Assembly (NCBI GenBank): GCA_019054805.1
Contig: JAHQIY010000006.1
Location: 2,728,001-2,792,000, forward strand
Reading direction: 5' to 3'
Source: Brachionus manjavacas
Lineage: Eukaryota; Rotifera; Eurotatoria; Ploima; Brachionidae
Length of the DNA stretch: 64,000 nt
Shown: positions 34,001-45,078 of the stretch, piece by piece
How the letters are laid out: the number at the start of each line of letters is the position of its first letter
Numbering within the stretch: position 1 is the stretch's first letter
Notes under the pieces: generated by a model
Seen by the model: only the letters and a program-made list of their open reading frames with translations
Database searches by the model: none
What the model was told of the DNA's origin: nothing
Position numbers and translations under genes: made by a program

Positions 34001-34670
34001 TCCGTTTGAGAAAATAAAAAATTATCTTCATTAAATTCAATTTTCTAATTTTTTAAATCCTTTAGACCAAATAGCAATTTCTACCTTTGCCAAAAAAAAG
34101 ACTCAAAACCTTTTAAATATTTTAATTAACAAAAAAAAGCTCCTTAAAAATTAGCCCAGTATTTTAAATTCCTCACTGATATCTTTACTTAGTGATGCAA
34201 TCAAGTGAAGCATTACCAAAATAGCATTCAAGAAACACAATTTATTTATATACTTTTTAAATTAATTCCTCATTAGTTTTAAATTAAGATCGCAATTCGA
34301 AAGAAAAATTTTGAAATTCGAAATTACCCTCAATATTCTTTACGCTATTTTCCAATTTCTTTAGTAAGTAATGGTTGATGTCTACCAAATTTCTTTCCAA
34401 TTGACTCGCTGCCATTATGTTGATATCCAATTTGCATTCGTCACCAACAACGATCACTCTTGAAACAACCTCGCAAAATGGACAATTAAGAAAAAAATCT
34501 GGACTATTACGCTTTGTTGTCAAATACCTCAAAATGCATCTATTGCAAGCAGTTCTATTACAGCAAGGAAAAATTTTTGGGTCCTCGAAAAAATGACGGG
34601 TGTAGGCGTGTTTTTTGGTCCCGATACTCAGTGGACATGTCAACGCGTCAATTAAATTTTCAAAGTTCAT
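31046..34670 (-). CDS. RING, coiled-coil, NHL-like propeller protein (TRIM-like)
   Basis: Two exons join in phase: 34670-34328 and 32466-31046, with a 1.86-kb intron, giving 587 residues. Exon 1 carries a degenerate RING: Cys12, Ser15 (second ligand lost), Cys36/Cys37, Asn38 in the usual His position, Cys42, Cys45, Cys63, Cys66. Its end (SVKNIE) joins RFDCKENFLYKRKELIENE in exon 2, which starts a coiled coil (to about 200). The rest is a beta-propeller of NHL type: FTDSQSRHLIEINLITGDF, LKNPDGVCVNPKKSHIYLTD, LKWPKGIYYD, RLYVCDYSGERVAVYNEH, NLIFVTDDWTGENCIRVF, VWNPLGLILDDAANLF. TRIM-NHL proteins act as E3 ligases or RNA regulators, but the broken RING makes ligase activity doubtful. The ATG follows an acceptor-like ttttttcctag by 7 nt. 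Confidence 0.82.
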
Positions 34671-35030
34671 TTTTAATCTAGGAAAAAAATTTAAAAAAAA
34701 TTTAAGCCTGAATTTTTTCAACCAATTTTTGCCGATAGATTATTTAAGATATTTTTGCAATTGAAATTCGATTTTCGAAAAAATTCAAAAATTGCATCTA
34801 TAGGATTTTTAATTAAATTCGCCTTTAATCAGTCTATTTTACATAAAATATTTTTACAATATGCATTTTTGAAATATTTTTTTCATTTAAAAACTAACAT
34901 AAATTAATTTAATAATTTGAATCATGAATCAAGCCTACTGCTCGAGCCTTGATAGAACGTAACATTTAAAAAAATTTAGATACAAATGTTGTTTTAAAAG
35001 ATACGAGTCGGTGCCAAATTCAATTTCGGA
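34671..35030. promoter_or_regulatory. divergent intergenic region between RING/NHL and RNF103 genes
   Basis: Only 360 bp separate the two start codons on opposite strands, so the interval probably serves as a shared or back-to-back promoter. It is A/T-rich, apart from short mixed-sequence patches (ctactgctcgagcc at 34938; acgagtcggtgcc near 35003). No TATA or initiator can be named with confidence. Confidence 0.4.
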
Positions 35031-38000
35031 ATGATCTGCTGTGAAAAATTTTTCGGCATAAAGTCAATTAACTGCCTAAAATTAGCTTATTCATTAGCAT
35101 ATATTAAACTAAGTGTTATACTCGTTTGCTTACATTTATTAACTAATTTATCTACTTATACCGAGCAAATCGACTTTTCCAAGATTCCCGTAAGCGTACT
35201 GAGAAAGATAATCGATCTAAGAGGCTTGAGGTCTCAGTCAAGTCAACTGGAATCAAAAGAATCGCTAATCGACCTCGTTCTAAGCTCAGGTAACATTTTA
35301 AAAATCGATAATGCTTAAAACTATCAAAAAAATTTTAAAAGGAAAAAATGTTTTTTAGTTTCAAATCGATTTAAGGATTTTCTATAGTTACCTTTTTATC
35401 TTGATTTCTATCAAGGGCTTTTGACGGAAATAATAAAAAATTTATTAAAAATATCAAATTCTAAAATATTTTCTTACTTAATTGTTACTTAATAATTTTT
35501 TTTAATTGCAACCATGAGATCATTATTCAGTACTTTTAATCCACAGAGCTTATAAAAGATTGTCTCTAAAATTCCTTGAATTTCTGATTTTTGACTATAA
35601 AGAATTAGTATAAATATTTTTATTAATTAAGCCCTGAGATTGAGTTAAATAATTTCAACTATCTTGATTATCTAACATTTGATATTTTATCATTCTAGTT
35701 AATTACATCATTGAAAATAAATTTCGTAGTTGATTTTAAATTTAAAATAAATGTTAAAAAAAATGATAAAATTAGTTCCATAATCAAAAATTAATCATTT
35801 GATATTTTTTAAATTGATTTATCACCGAGAGCTAATTTGAAAATAAATTTTTCAGAAGATACTCAATAGATTTTATTTTGCCAAAAAAACTTAAATAATT
35901 TTTTATAATAATTCATTGTTTGAAATATATTAAAACCCATTAGAAATTGATTACTTTAATTCTTTTAGCAAAAAAACACTTATTTTCTACTTAAGTGATT
36001 TATCAATTTTTCTATTTTGATTTTTTCTTAGCAAACATTTTCGGATTTCAGTAACAGCTTTTTTTAAGCATTCTGACTTTTATATACGCACAATCACATG
36101 TTATGGAATCATCACCAACAAAAACAAAATCATTACGGAACATTGCTTTTCTCAATGTGTTTATCTAATAGTGTAGAACGCGATTGGAAAAAATAATTTA
36201 ATCATGATACGTTTGAATCATTTAAATTTTTTTTAATTATTTTACAGATAAAAAATTTATTTGACACATAGTCACATTATTCTAGTGGGCTTAATTTTTA
36301 TTTATTATGTAATGTATAAAATACGTTGAATTAAAAATAATAAGGTACCATGTCAATAATTTTTATTCTCGATTTTAAAGATGCTCTAAATCTTAAACCC
36401 TAGTTTTATCAAGTTTGATTGACATTTCTAATTCGAATCGATTAAATACATATACTCAAAAATAATTCGATTTTTTTAATTTAAAAGCTTTATTTACTTA
36501 AAAATTTTCAATTTATTTAAAAATTGAGGAAATCTGATTGATTTTTAAATAATTAATATCTGAAATATTTGCTTTAACAAATAATTGATAAAATTTTCCT
36601 AGACAGAAAAAAATCCATATTCTAAATATTTCCAAGTACTTTTTATAAAAAAGTTAAAAAATTATTCTAAAATGGACATTATCAAATATTTTTCTAAAAA
36701 TAGAACTAGAATTTTCTATTTAATAGTTCCAAATGCTAATTTTAGATTTTAAATCAGTTTACAAAATGAAAAATTTGCATTTGCTGAAATTCCTTAGAAC
36801 TAAATATTCCACTTATCTCTTTTCTAAAATAAAATTCTAAGTCGGGAAAATATTTTTCATTATTCGTTTTATTAAAGGAAGCGTTTATGAGGCTGAACTT
36901 GTAAATTCAGACGCGATTAACCCGAAAATTCAATCAAAAGTATTTAACAGTGCTGGTGAATTTTTAGAATCAGTGGAAGACTCGAAGGATAAAGTATGGC
37001 TGGTGCACATAGTCAGTTCATCGTTCGGCAATCAACACACTGGCAAGAGAACATTCCTGGATGCATCGACTTGGTCTAGGTTGAACGACCTGTCCAGGTT
37101 CGGTATTCTAACAGGAACTTTCAACTGCGACAAAGACCCGTATTTCTGCTACATTAAAAATTGGCAACGACCCCAGCTAGTGCTCGGCATAGTCAAATAC
37201 GAAAAGAGCAGACAACCTCAGGAATTTGTTGAATTATTTACTTACGATAAGATAAAGGAAAATGGTTATGAGCAAATATTTGGATGGTTGGAGAACACGC
37301 TGACTCAAAGTCTTGTTCCTGAATTTCTCCCTAAAATTCATAATAACAATAACTTTGGCACTGAAATTGTGTACATTCAAAATGGTTCTTTTAGATTGCC
37401 AATTTATTACGCGGCAATGAGTGTTAAATATAACAACAGAGCTAAATTTTATCGAATAAACAATGAAAATTTAAGTAAAAAAAATCATGATGAAAATTTA
37501 AAACGACTAATTTCACAATGCAATTTAGATAGAGATAAGGTTTATCTTTCCAAAACTCCAATTTACATAATTATTGACAAATCCTATTGCTATAATTATG
37601 GTGCCAATTTAAATGAACTTCCAAATTACGTGTATTTAAATCAATTTCTGCTCTTTTTGCATCCAGATCTAAATAGCATATTTCTAATCAGCTTCCTCTT
37701 ATTAAATTTGGTCCTGGGTCTAGCATTCTTTAATTATAGGAAGTCCTTTTTAAAACAATTAGGCTACGCTTTAGCATGTCTATGCGTCTTTAATTTGATT
37801 CTTATTACTTTGTGGCTGATCACAACTAATTCTCAAGTTGATAAGCTAATTCCGAATCCTGGTACCTCGAATTATGTAATTAAAATTTTAAAATGGCTAC
37901 GTCTTTTCTACATTTCCAATAAAATTCTACAACTTTTTTCATCTTTTATTAGATTTTTTTTTTACTATTATTTCTATTTAAAATCTTGGCAAGCTGTGGT

Positions 38001-38631
38001 GTTGTATTTTTTTCTGGCAAGCTTGTTCTATGCTCATACCAGGTGGCTTAAACTTAAGTCTGATAAATACATTAGATTAAAGCCGAGCAATTCTATGGCA
38101 ATAGAGCCTAGTCAGTCTATGAGCATGAATTCTACTCAGATATCAGCTGCTGATATGGACATTGAAATAAGTGTCTCTGAACTGATTAACCAAATAAATG
38201 GCTTGACCACAATTTGGCTTCAGTCGAGTTCCTATGCGGATCGTTTAATATCCGAATTACCTTCAGTTGAGTATTGCAAGTGTTTTTACGCAAACAGGGT
38301 GAAATTGAGAGCATTCGATGAGACCGATCTGGAAGAAACTACTGAGGACGAGGAGCATTTAGATCGGACTACCAACCGATGTGAATGTGGCCGAAATGAA
38401 GAGCTTAACAAGTTAGAGGACAAAGGCGAAAGAATGGTGGACTTTTTTGCAAAATTTTCCCATCAATGTACCATTTGTCTTCAAAAGTACATGTTAGGTA
38501 ATATTATTATTATATTGCCTTGCGGCCATTTCTTTCATAAAAAGTGTATTTACGAGTGGTTCATGAGCTCTGTCAATTACAAGTGTCCTATGTGCCGAAC
38601 TTCTTTCTACAGGCTTAAGAAGAGCATTTAA
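35031..38631 (+). CDS. RNF103: E3 ubiquitin ligase RNF103 (Kf-1), complete
   Basis: Two exons, 35031-35289 and 36878-38631, join in frame after a 1.59-kb intron, giving 670 residues (human about 685). RNF103 is a multi-pass ER membrane RING-H2 ligase that takes part in ER-associated degradation. Order of parts: N-terminal hydrophobic helix (about 19-41); IIDLRGLRSQSSQLESKESLIDLV; the lumenal thioredoxin-like block (DSKDKVWLVHIVSSSF, SRFGILTGTFNCDKDPYFC, NWQRPQLVLGIV). Membrane helices follow (FLISFLLLNLVLGLAFF, ALACLCVFNLILITLWLI, AVVLYFFLASLFYAHTRWL). An acidic cytosolic stretch leads to the RING-H2 at 617-659: CTIC, CGHFFHKKC, CPMC, all eight ligands present. Colinear with vertebrate RNF103 throughout. 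Confidence 0.95.
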
Positions 38632-40851
38632 ATAGCTTTTAAATTTTATTTATCAATTTTTTAATTCACAGAAAAAAATGATAAATTTATTTTATATTTT
38701 GAAATAAAAATTGCTTAATTTCTAATTTATTTTTAAATCTGTTAAAAAAATGAATTTATTACTAAAAACTGTTTATGAACAGAAAATTAACTACCATTGC
38801 AAATAAATTTTACCAATAATAAAGAGTACTTAAAAATGAAAACTTGAATTTATATTTAATAAATTAAGAATTAAAAAAGTCAACTTCAATGCATACTAAA
38901 ATAAACAAAATTATTTAATTGATTTAAGATTTACATTTAGACTCATAATATAATTTTTATACAGTGAAGATATTTTTATTTTTGAAATAATTAAAATACA
39001 TATTCAAGATTAAAATATAAATTAAAATGTTAAACGCGCAAATCTTTTTTTAGACTTTTGTTTGAAAATTTAAATCTTTAAATTCATTAATTCTAAGTTA
39101 TTATGTTTTGTTTTTATTTTATAATTTCTAATCGCGATAGGCAAGCAAGAATATAAAAATTAAATTCAAAGTCTAAATAATATATTAAAGAAATAAGGTG
39201 TGAAAATTTAAGATTTCAAAATACTTTATTTTTCTTGTTTTAAATTTTTGATCCCTTTTATTCTTGGATCATTTTTAATTTTCAGATGCTTTTATAATGA
39301 TTAAGTAATTATATTAGACTTTGAATTGTCTTAAACTTTTTGATCGACAAAAATTTGAAAATCTTTTCACCAAAATAAAAAAGCTAGTAAATTTTAGAAC
39401 TAAAAATTTTCAAATTTATTTTGATTTTAAAAAATTTATTTGAAAATTATTTGGAATGGTGATGATGCTGATAATTAATTTGAATCAAACAAGTTAAATT
39501 GCTCTTGTAAATTGGCAAAAATTATTTAAACTTGGCGAAATATTTGAAAAAAAAATTTTAGGCACAAGGTAATAGAAAAGGAAACAAGCCAATTCAAAGG
39601 AAAATTTATTATTATTATAAATTAATCTTGCACGAAAAAGTATAATTGCGTTTATTAACTTAAAATTACAAATATTCCGGAAAATTTTACTGTAAATTCT
39701 AAACAGGCCTAAAAAGCTCTTGTTTTTAGATGTTTTTAATTGCTGTGATAAATTTAATATTTATTGAATTGAATGTCGATAACAATAGAAGATAAATAAT
39801 TGTGAATTTTTTAATTTTAATTTGTTTATTTTTTTCAAAAATAACCGCTACAACGCGTCATCTTCTGTTGACACTTGGTTTTTCATGCAGCGGTTATTCA
39901 TTGCTCCATGATTTAGAAATAAGTTCTTTAAATTTAAAGCAATTTTATAATAAAAAAGAAATAATGAATAAATTTTGGTGATGAAAAAATTCTTAATTCT
40001 TAATTTTCATATTAAATATAACTTTGTAAGAACCTTTGATTAAAAATGTCAAATTGAATTTAAAAGAAAGGATTCTAATAAAACTTGGTGAAAATGCGAT
40101 TTTTCCTAATTTGACAAGGAATAAAAGTCTAGTCAATTACTTAAATTCGGAAAAAATTGATAGCATAATTGAAGAGACTTGATTTTTAAATTATAATTAT
40201 AAAAAAAAATTCCTTTAAAATTTTTTTTTTAATTTATCAAATAATTAATTACATTATTATATGTTATAAATAAAATATTTTTTTTAAATCTAAAAATCAC
40301 TTGAAAAAATTCATACCATCCATAAGTACATTTAGTGCTGCATGGGACAGTTTAAAAAGTAATAATTATTTTTTACATAATTTCTACTTATGAATTAATA
40401 AAAATTAATTTTTCATTAATTTTAAAATTAATGTTTTTTTTACCAAAATTAACAACTTACTCAAAAAATTTTGGCTTTTTTTATTTTTACGGTAGAATTA
40501 GTAAATTTACGTTAATTTTCCTTTTTCCACGTAAATTTACCTTAAAGACACTTCCAAAGCAGTTTCCGTATGTGTTTAATCTGATGAAAATTAATGACCA
40601 AATGATTTCAAAAATCGAAAAACTGAAATAAGAAGCTCATAAAAAATATTCTTTACTTGTCTAAGCTAATCATTAAAAAACTAAATTTGAATAATTGTCT
40701 TTTATTTTTTACGATGGAAAATAATTAAAATTTTTTTAAATTGATTGGTAATTAAATTTCTCAAAATAAAATAATAAAATTATTTAGTTAGCTTGATAAA
40801 AAAGCAGTTTATTAGAAAAAAAAACTTTTTGTCCATAAAACTTTGTCTTTT
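38632..40851. other. long AT-rich intergenic stretch with one hairpin
   Basis: Convergent 3' flanks of RNF103 and the arrestin gene. The only patch that stands out is 39840-39898: a 10-bp inverted repeat (aataaccgct ... agcggttatt) around a 39-nt interior of mixed composition. A 66-codon frame at 40431-40631 has no motif. Confidence 0.45.
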
Positions 40852-42047
40852 TTATTTCTCATAAAATATATAATTGGGTCTGTAGTCAGCATATTCATAC
40901 TTTTTGGGCACTGTACTTGTACTTTTTGCAACCAAATTATTTCCAAATATACATGGCTTAAAGCTGACATATTTTAATGAGGTTTCGTCTTCTCTGAATG
41001 GTTTGTTCCCTTAAAAAAATTAAAAGTTAAAAAAAAATTTTTTTGAATTTTTGCCAAATCTACAGTACCAATAGTAATTGGGATAGTTAATGTATCATTT
41101 TTAATTTTCTTGATTTTGTCTTTAATCTTCGAATTGACTGAAACCAAAATGAAATAGTTAAGCTTAATTAAGTTATGATTAAATGTTTGGCATATTGGCG
41201 GAAGAGTCAAAACTCCATTTTTATAAACTTCTGTTGAATTCTTGAGGATTTTTTTTGGAAATTCAAACTTTGAAATAACCCTTAGACTTGAATTAGCTTG
41301 GATATGCGTTTCTTGAAGCAAATAGACAAAAAATTTCTTTAAATCTTTAGTGCTGTTATTTTTGATTATCAATCCAAATGGTATTGACTGTCCGGGTACA
41401 TAAGCTCCTTGAAGAGTGTTTAATGTAACTGAGACCAGTCCAGCATTACGGCATCCACATTTTTTGTTTATTTTGTCAATTTTTACCGAATTAGGTTGTT
41501 TTAAATAGCGAAAATTGTTCAAATCAAGGATGCTAATAACAGTAAACGTACGCTCAAATAGTCTTTCCTGAGTACCACCTTCTCCACTTTCAAACACTAC
41601 TTTATAGCAGATTTTTCCATAGGGATGCTCATAACTTGGGGGAAGGGAATGATTAAGAGGAATTTGAAATGAGTATGAATGCCGACCATTCTCCAAATAT
41701 AACCCCTTATCTCCTGTTCGCGACATTAAAACAACCTCATTTTCAATTATTGTTTCCTGAGCCTTGTAGTCATTCTCAAGTTTATCAAAGGTTTTTCTAT
41801 AAGAACCACTATTGTTCCTTGAATAAAAGGGAATAAATTTATTTAATTATTTTTTGATCTAATTTTACCATCGAATTTTAGCGTAGCCCAAAATTTTCAA
41901 TTTTAAATTAGATGTGTAAATTCTGTTATTTAGCTCAAAGCTAACGGTTCCATTTATGACTTCTCCAGCGTAATAACACGGCTTGTCCAAAGTAATGGAT
42001 GTACTTTGGAAGTTTTTGTTAATTGTATTTTTTGATTTTTTCGGCAT
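40852..42047 (-). CDS. arrestin domain-containing protein (ARRDC-like), complete
   Basis: Three exons join in frame: 42047-41869, 41817-41069, 41009-40852, giving 361 residues; introns of 51 and 59 bp. The arrestin-N fold is visible in ITLDKPCYYAGEVINGTVSFEL, LKLKILGYAKIRW, HSYSFQIPLNHSLPPSYEHPYGKICYKV. The arrestin-C fold is visible in SVTLNTLQGAYVPGQSIPF, IIKNNSTKDLKKFFVYLLQE and TIPITIGNKPF. Alpha-arrestins link membrane cargo to ubiquitin ligases of the NEDD4 type. The usual C-terminal PPxY pair is not seen; the tail ends YEYADYRPNYIFYEK, so ligase recruitment may be lost or differ. The continuous frame that runs on past 41069 is intron read-through; the GT at 41068 joins the conserved IPITIG to exon 3. 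Confidence 0.85.
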
Positions 42048-42970
42048 TGTTCAGAATACTTTGAAAAAATGGTGAGCATAGCCTATTTAAACGACGGTCC
42101 ATAATCTTTTAAATAAATATTTAAATTTTGGCTAAAGTTAAATTGTAAATATTTTTTTTAAGTTGTTATTTCGTAATTTTTGTATGGGTAACCTAAGAAA
42201 ATATTTCAATAATCAAACAGCAACAGGAAAATAATTCAATATTTTAAAGGAGAATTTTTCAGATTTTTTTTAAAATCTACAATAAATTCAACTCTTCAAA
42301 TAGAAAGCTAATCACTTAATAATAATAATAATAATCAGTTTAGCAAATTTTTTTTTCCACCAACATTTCTTAGCTTTGATCATTAGTTTAATTTCTGAAT
42401 TATTTTCAGATTATCTTTATTAAAATTAATTGATAAATATAGTTCGGGTTTGACCTGATAGTGAATCTGCTACCCCTTTAGATTAAACTTTAAGCCGGAT
42501 TCAATTCAATCAGAAACATTTAATCTAAGAATCATAAACGCTTTTTGACATATCTTTCTTTGTTTTGATGAAGTAGAAATTTAATTTTATTTTAACATAA
42601 GAGAAGAGATGCTGATTTACGTTGACATATGATTTTTTGAATTATAAAAGGATGTGAAATTTTATACATTTTCAATACAAAAAGAAAAAAAAATGGTGTA
42701 TATTTTCTGAAATGACTTAAAACTTGTTTCAAACGGAAAGTCAAACAACTTTTGTTTCTCCTAGAGCTGAAGTCTGTTAAATCTTTGAAAATTTATCAAA
42801 CTCGTTCTTAAAAGAAATGAAAATATCCAAATAAATTTAAAAATCTAATTTAATTAATTTTTTAATTTTTTAATTAATTTTTTAACAACTTTAAAATTGA
42901 CATACGAACTTTAAAATTCTTTTCATCAATCAAAGAAACCTACGAAAGAGTTTACCAAAAATAACAACTA
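42048..42970. other. AT-rich upstream flank of arrestin gene
   Basis: Contains a short (AAT)n tract at about 42317-42335. Nothing else recognised. Confidence 0.4.
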
Positions 42971-43109
42971 CCATCATCAAATAGCGATAGCAGCTAGAAA
43001 AAAAATGCAATTTCGACTCAGTTGGAATGGACATTCCGATTCAATCAAATCGCAAAAATGGTAGACTTTTAAAAAACAGTTGTAGCATTGATAAGACAAC
43101 CAAATGAGA

Positions 43110-43327
43110 CATAAATTTCAAATTCTGTTCCGAAAGGCATCGAGTCTGATGAGTCTGAAGTTGAGGAAGAATTTGTTCGAAAAAGAGCATGAATTGAGTC
43201 AATGAGTCAAGAGATAAGTGACAAAGAAATAAAATCGTGTGATCAATGCGGCGCACAAATGAAGAAAAGACGTTACTGGGCTTGTTCCAATAAATGTGGA
43301 AAAAAAAAAAATTTGATCGAAATTTAG
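43110..43327 (+). pseudogene. zinc-finger fragment, possibly transposon-derived
   Basis: The plus strand reads SDESEVEEEFVRKRA, a stop, then MSQEISDKEIKSCDQCGAQM and KKRRYWACSNKCGKKK before TAG at 43327. The C-x2-C-x11-C-x3-C arrangement looks like a small zinc ribbon, and the acidic stretch before it looks like a real protein. With an in-frame stop, no clear acceptor and no partner exons, I read it as a decayed gene or transposon end. Confidence 0.35.
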
Positions 43328-43854
43328 AAAATTTTTTTTTTAATTGTAATTTTAATTAATTTGTGGTCATCTATTAAAAATAGGGTTTTTTTTTTAATTT
43401 TTGTGTATTTTTTTTTGTGTTTTTTTAAATTATTTGGGGTATTTTATTAAAAATTTGAGGTCCACAATCTAAATTTCTCTTTTTTTAATCCATAACTGTA
43501 TAATAGTTAACATTCTATTTTTATTTATTTTCTTAGTCAAAATTCATCATTTGAGGCAGAATCTATCAAATCCGAAAATCCAGATCCTAGTATTAGGAAC
43601 AATCGAATTGTGTTTAAGTCTTTCTTCAAGTCATTTAGTTAAAAATATAAATTGACTTTTAACAATATCAAGCATAGGTTATTATTTTAATATAAAATTT
43701 CGACCAGCTTAATTTAAAAAATTAAAATAACAAAATTAAGCGGTAGATTAATTACTAAAGAATAAAATTTAAAGTCATAATTAAACAATGCTATTAAAAA
43801 TTAATTTTAATTAATTTCAAAATTTTTGAAAATTTAACGCATCAATATTTTGTT
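43328..43854. other. AT-rich spacer
   Basis: T-rich runs and nothing recognisable. Confidence 0.4.
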
Positions 43855-43922
43855 AAATTATTGTATTGTTCAATGGTTAGACCGCACTTGGAGTATGCTG
43901 TTAGTGCATGGTCTCAATTTTA
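43855..43922 (+). mobile_element. tiny LINE RT fragment
   Basis: About 65 bp encode LYCSMVRPHLEYAVSAW, identical over that span to the RT C-terminal part of the LINE at 10.6-13.4 kb. Flanks do not continue the frame. A scrap of the same CR1/L2-like family. Confidence 0.75.
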
Positions 43923-45005
43923 AAAATGGAAATTAATTTTAAAAAAGTATTACGACTGTTACGACGATCCTACCAGAATTTACGCAAATTTACCAAAATT
44001 TTGTTAAAATAAATATAAAATGATAGAACAAATGTAAACTCTGATAAAATCACCGTAACAAATCAGTACTTAAGTAAATACAAAATTATTTAGATGCCTG
44101 CTTAAAATTATTATATTTCTTTTACACATTGGGCCCGCACAAAGTGCCAATAAATCGAAACTCAGAATTAAATAAATCAATTTTTTTTTCATTTGGCTCG
44201 CGTTTTATCAAATTCTGAATTTAAATTAGAAATTATTTAACAGGAAAATATCATAAATAACAGAGATATTTTTTGTGATACAACTCACATTCCTTTATTT
44301 TTTTCTTTTCCTGATAATTTTTATTGTTTTATTATTATTTATTTAACTTAATTGGCATTGACTTTTTTTAACTGTACTTGAATGAGCTTTAGTTCAACAG
44401 CAGAAATACAAATAAAAAAGATTAACTCTCTTAAAGAATAATAAGATGTTTAAAAAGGGTTTATCATTTCAAGAAGCTGAAAATCAAAAAATACTTGTAT
44501 GGACTTTTATAATGATTTAACTCACTAGTGGCTCCTCAATTAAATTCTGTTTCAAACTCAAAATTTTTACGAAATATTTTTTAAAAAATAGAAATAACAA
44601 GTCAGCCGATTTGAACTAGGTGTTACAATAATTTTTTTTTAAAATGCTCCATTAGGTAATTCATAAAAATGATATAACCCGAATCATTTGAATCTTTTCA
44701 TAGTTTAATTAATTCTAAATAGATACTTTATCTTTCAAATTTTTTTGTAAAGATAATTTTATCTTAGCTATGGGAAGATAAACTATCGATCTTAACAATC
44801 TTTTAATATAAATTTATACCAAGATTCATTATTTTGAAGCACCAATACTTTTTATCTAAATAAGAATTTTTTTCAAAAAAATCCATCACTCTGTAATTCA
44901 AAATGAATCAACATTTTGATCCATTAAATTGAATTATTCTTTCTCAATAATAATTTATTTTTCACATTCAATTTAAAAAATATTTTATTTACATATTTAT
45001 TATTT
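43923..45005. other. AT-rich spacer downstream of PRPF4
   Basis: No genes or bounded repeats recognised. Confidence 0.4.
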
Positions 45006-45056
45006 TAAATTTTGAATTATAACATTTTATCCTTAGCTTATCCTGAGGAGTTCGGT
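45006..45056 (-). pseudogene. partial copy of GAPVD1 exon 12
   Basis: A 23-nt stretch (45034-45056) is identical to 48466-48488 inside GAPVD1 exon 12 (codons for RTPQDKLA), same strand. A second shared block of 14 nt lies on the same side in both copies (45006-45019 and 48427-48440), with spacing 11 nt shorter here. Two colinear matches make chance unlikely. The copy sits just beyond the PRPF4 stop, in its likely 3' UTR. Confidence 0.65.
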
Positions 45057-45078
45057 TTTAATTGACAAGAATTTTTTT

